Assembly (NCBI GenBank): GCA_020226215.1
Contig: CM035232.1
Span: 58,847,220 to 58,911,219 of the forward strand
DNA length: 64,000 nt
Direction: 5' to 3'
From: Sindora glabra
Taxonomy: Eukaryota; Streptophyta; Magnoliopsida; Fabales; Fabaceae
Numbering within the stretch: position 1 is the first letter of the stretch; every line of letters begins with the position of its first letter. The translations under genes and the position numbers were made by a program. Below, one piece after another: positions 60,040-64,000 of the stretch. Below the pieces are notes generated by a model that was not told where the DNA came from, ran no database searches, and saw nothing but the letters and a program-made list of their open reading frames with translations.

Positions 60040-61850
60040 TGCATTCTGAAGTATTTTTTCCCACAAATTACTAAACTTAACACATCAAAGTTCAATTTCT
60101 CATATAAAAAAAGTTTTATCTTCTTTTGCATGTAAAATAATTATATGATCAATTTACAATTCAATACACATTATAAAATTTATGATACTTAAATATCAAT
60201 TTAAATTAATCATACACTGGAAATGTATATTTTCTAATAATAATAATAATAATAATTTCATGCTATCTAATTCTTATAAGTTTTTTCCATCTATCCATAA
60301 ATATATAAGATGTTGTCCACTATATTTCTCAATCTAATTTGTTGTCTCCATAAATTAAGTAATGAAATAAATTCATTTAACTTATCATAATCTTTAACTT
60401 GATATACTTTAATAATTAAGGAAATAATGGAAGTGTGCACTTTTGACTTGGATAGCAATATCCTTTCACTTTTAAGGACATGCCAGAACCTTTTGAAAAT
60501 TTAAAACCACCCATTTTCTAGTCTCTTATAATTCTAGGATACATATAGAATTTATTGGGAATTTTTAGAAATTTTTAGAAACTTGAACAAGGAACATATC
60601 TATACAAAGGTGTAACTTGCCTAAAAACATAGTGTGAATGATTTCACTTCTGTTCTTGAATTAATTTGGGTATTAAATGTGAGTAAAATCTCTGCAAAAA
60701 TTCTTGGATACCTTTCCATATGTTGTTAAAACATAGTTAATTTTTATGATAATTGAAACTCATTTGCTTGGTGAATAAATTCCTATAATTTTAGAGTTCC
60801 AGTGCAGCCAATTTTGGAACCAATTTGGAAGGGTGAAGTTCCACGAATTTTTTGGGCAAAATAAGCAATGTTTTTATGCAAACCTAAAGCTCAAGTTAGT
60901 TATTTAGGATATTAGGAGTAATATATATTTTATTGAGAATATATGAGGGTTTATGGAATTAGCATATTGAATGTAAAAAATGAATATCCTTGAGAAGAAT
61001 TAAAGATCAAAACTTGATAAAACACTTATGACTAGTTGGTATTAACATTACCAAATGAATTACATGATATGTTATTGAAATATCATCATTACTCTGCTTA
61101 AGCCTTTCATGGCTCATATATTATTATGAATGTGATATGTAGAAGGAAGAATTTAGCCAAATGGCTTGTAGCATCTTTTTAAAGGAAGGAGAGAAGTGGC
61201 AAAAAGTGGGGGAAAAAGGTTGGAGGTAAGTGAGATAAGGATGACCTGAAGAAATAAGGAGAAAACCTGTATACCATACTAGCCATATCTATTAATGTAA
61301 TGCTAATACATGATGCATAAGATATATGATAGTTATTAGATGTGAATAAAGTTAAGTATATAAAAATTTATCTAGTCTTCATAAATTCATATCAAAGAGA
61401 ATTGATCATGGAAAATCATGGGAAGTAAAGATTAAGTAGCTACTTACTAAGTATTTTATATACTCACTTCTCTTCGATGTTATTTTATTTTACAGATAAA
61501 GAATAAAGAGTTCCAACGAAAGACTGGTATACTGCATAGAACTTTTTGATCTCCATGGGGTACAGTGCAATAAAAGATTAATATATTTGAGTTATCTTCC
61601 GTACAGTTAGAGTCTATGTATGTAATAAATAATTTTGTTATGCTATTGTATATTAATATCATATATTAAATTTTTCATTGCACATGCAATACAATTTACT
61701 TTACTAATATTATTTGATGCTATCATGTAATTTCTTTTATTATAAAATAGTCAGATATAATTTCTTACAGACTTATAAAGATGTTTGATTGATTGAATAC
61801 CAATTAGATATCTTTACGCCGATCATGATACCTAAAATTGGGTTGTGACA
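60040..61850 (+). mobile_element. LTR-like repeat, right portion (left end not resolved)
   Basis: Ends CCTAAAATTGGGTTGTGACA at 61,850 with AGATATCTTTACGCCGATCA just before. The solo LTR ending at 32,196 has the same arrangement (AGATATCTTTGCGCC..GGGTTGTGACA). About 400 bp earlier both have a TTACT..GAGTAT-like segment and a GGAGAG..AAAAGGTT purine-rich segment, so the two are relatives. The left part seems to run across the copia insertion into 52,050-52,523. I found no 5' end or target duplication with confidence. Confidence 0.5.
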
Positions 61851-63641
61851 GGATTTTATCAAATACATATGAAGAGAAAGTGCATTGGAGATGAGAATTT
61901 ACAAATTTTAAATTGAATCTAAAATGTGATGAAAATAAGGATAAAAAGATTTCTACTTAAATTAACTAAAATTAAAAAATTAAAAAATTTTCAAATGAAA
62001 TCAAATAAAGATAAAGATAAAGATAAAATGACTTTCAAATTTAAAGATAAAAAATTGCTATTGAATTTATTTGCGAATTTGTAAAAATTTTCAAAAATAG
62101 CATTACATGACAATTCTGCTCCTCTCATAATTTTCTTCAAAAAATGTAACTATCTTTTCATATTAAAGGAAGTGTGAAATAATCAAAGAATTTACCTAAT
62201 GAATTAAACTATAAAAAATATGCTTTTGCAATTTTTATACATGAAAAATCTAGCAAATTAATAAAAATGAATTAAGTTATAAATCTTTAAAAAAATAGAA
62301 ATTCAATAAATAAAGCATCCACAACCAAAAATGAACAATCAAATTGGAACAACAATAGTTAAAAAAAGTAAAATAAATCATAAAAAAATTTATATGGGAG
62401 AAGTATTATCAAGCAGTTACAAAAAGTTAAAAGTAATAAAATCTCATAAAAGATAAAAAATATGAAAAATAAAAGTTCTCATATTAGAAAAGACGATAAC
62501 AAGGTGTAGAGATAAAATAAATAAATAAATATAATTGGAGGAGTTTTTTGAAGAGTTTTTTTTTATGAGATTGAAATAAATTTATATTTATAAATTTTGG
62601 TGATAGATAAAAAGTAATTCAAATTTAAATTCAAATTTTTATTAAAAATTAATTTAATATTAGAAGATAAATAGATAAAAAATGATAAATTGATATATGA
62701 AAAATTTATGGGAATAACACTTTTCATAAAAAGTAAAAAATATCACAACTAATATATAGATATAGATTACTTCGAGGGGAAATATGCAATTTTTTTAAAA
62801 TACTCCTATTGCACATCCTTTCTTTGTATAAAATACTCCTATACTAACAAACAATATCATACTTTTTTCCTCATAGACATAAGAAATTCAAAATCATTAT
62901 ATTTGTCATTTATCTATTCCACCTCTCTATCTAGCAACATCATCAAATGGCCATGACATATATCAATTTGTTACTTATTACACATTGAGAAATAATAAAA
63001 AAGAAAAAAAAATCATCAGATTCCAAATTTCCTCACAACAAAAAGACACTTATAGTGCCATCACCATCCTTGCCTCAGATATCAACGTATTGCTTTTGAT
63101 ACATACTCGGAAATTAGTGTATAAACTCATGCCAAATCCATAATTATTATGAAACAAACCACAACGTCTCAATGCTAAAGGTGAAACTTTATAGTTAAAC
63201 ATTAAAAACTGCTAGAATGCTAGACGAGGACATAATTATCACCAAAAAAACTGTCATCATTATACTGTCTCACTATTTTTTTTTTAAAATATTACTGAGC
63301 CGATTGACTGTCTACTCAAACATTTGTAGAAACGGTTTATATGAGGTAAGAAATTCTCCCCATTGACTACTATTTAATAGGATAATAGGAAACGGCAAGT
63401 CGGTTACTATACTACTATGCTATGATATCATCTAACAAATATGGATTGACATACAAATCTGCGACATGCAGAGAGGCCTGAATAAATTAGGGAGATGGGT
63501 AAAATTATAACATAATCTCACTTGTATCTCATCCAAATATAATCCCTCGGTAAGTCCTCGACATAATCAAAGTTTACCCAGAGGATATCATACCAATAGT
63601 CACGAATCATAAGAGACTTCAAAACCGTTACAAAAATTGTG
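61851..63641. other. AT-rich spacer without gene
   Basis: No coding motif. It becomes less AT-rich from about 63,290 towards the Sec61 pseudogene. Confidence 0.5.
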
Positions 63642-64000
63642 TTAAAAAACTTTCACACCTACTTCTGGAATGAAAATGGAGATAAGAGACAATGAGAGAA
63701 ACAGCTCAAGGCCATAGACCATAAATCCTTTATGAAGAAGCTGATATAAACAAATGAAAATGATACCCGGAAAGCAGAGCTGGATGATGATGAAGATGGC
63801 ACTCCCTACGCCAAGCTGGCCTTCACTAACATTCATCCCAGAAATAACATAGGCAACTGCCTCTCCAGTAGCTATCAAGATTCCAAGCAGTTTCTGAGAT
63901 CTTGGTCACTGACGTCAGAATCGAGCCCTACAACGAATTTCTGTAACATAGACGTGTTAGGGAGTGACCAGAGGACCAAATGGTGGGCAAGTGTACAGAA
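63642..64000 (-). pseudogene. Sec61 alpha (protein-translocation channel) pseudogene fragment, runs off the window
   Basis: The minus-strand reading QKLLGILIATGEAVAYVISG is followed by MNVSEGQLGVGSAIFIIIQL, CFPGIIFICLYQLLHKGF. This matches the middle membrane region of eukaryotic Sec61 alpha, the ER translocon channel (QKLLGILIAIGEAVAYVxSGM, QLGVGNAIxIIxQL, AGIIVICLDELLQKGYG). Upstream (63,895-63,990) SMLQKFVVG is in another frame and resembles the preceding VMQLLAGSK segment. About a dozen bases coding LLNGA are missing just before QKLLG, giving a frameshift. Downstream the expected YGLGSGISLFIATNICE is scrambled, and the reading ends at a stop at 63,642-63,644. The rest of the channel is not found to the left. 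The 5' part, if any, lies to the right of the window. It was likely about 475 residues originally; only about 100 are here. Confidence 0.82.

Noticed and set aside
63380..63640. Possible plastid ndhJ-like fragment left of the Sec61 pseudogene
   Set aside because: A few short words (CTTATGAT, GGATTATATT, GAGATACAAG on the minus strand) recall ndhJ, but the matches are too short and interrupted to support a plastid-derived insert. A nucleotide search against plastid genomes would decide.

Overview
This is plant nuclear DNA, very A+T rich (about three quarters by eye) and dominated by old, nested transposable elements. A seed plant, probably a eudicot, fits best. The only intact host gene is a small secreted S1-type (self-incompatibility protein homologue) gene. 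There is also a broken Sec61-alpha copy, and the elements belong to plant lineages (CACTA/TNP2, plant LINE with DUF4283-type ORF1, Ty1/copia, Tat-like Ty3/gypsy). I cannot name the species. No prokaryotic operon, CRISPR array or bacterial gene is present.

Layout. 1-2.75 kb: 3' end of a Tat-like Ty3/gypsy element (integrase C-terminus, a diverged minisatellite in the 3' untranslated region, polypurine stretch, start of the 3' LTR). 2.75-6.0 kb: AT-rich spacer with a long (TA)n. 6.04-6.42 kb: the S1-type gene on the minus strand with a TATA tract and an upstream 92-bp tandem duplication. 9.53 to about 20.5 kb: a decayed CACTA element with a TIR-like start, a TNP2 transposase pseudogene and a second (Transposase_24-like) pseudogene. 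A LINE RNase H tail and (AT)n follow at 20.6-21.3 kb. 22-25 kb: short non-autonomous DNA-element remnants and tandem duplications.

25.9-33.3 kb holds a minus-strand LINE (ORF1, endonuclease, reverse transcriptase, C-terminal region) split by a 2.8-kb solo LTR (29,397-32,196) with a perfect TTAGT target duplication. 35.18-40.39 kb is a complete-ended LTR element (TAATT duplication) that is almost empty of coding sequence. 40.4-46.9 kb is AT-rich spacer with several tandem duplications. 46,885-49,760 is a complete-ended non-autonomous CACTA-like element (AAT duplication) with subterminal repeats and an internal tRNA-like sequence.

50,371-52,044 is a solo copia-type LTR. 52,529-59,675 is a full-length but decayed Ty1/copia element on the minus strand (TTCTT duplication), itself inserted in an older repeat that ends at 61,850 with an LTR terminus like that of the 29.4-32.2 kb solo LTR. 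The right edge (63,642-64,000) is a Sec61-alpha pseudogene running out of the window. The parts do not form a pathway. The window mainly records successive insertions, with one plausible functional gene.
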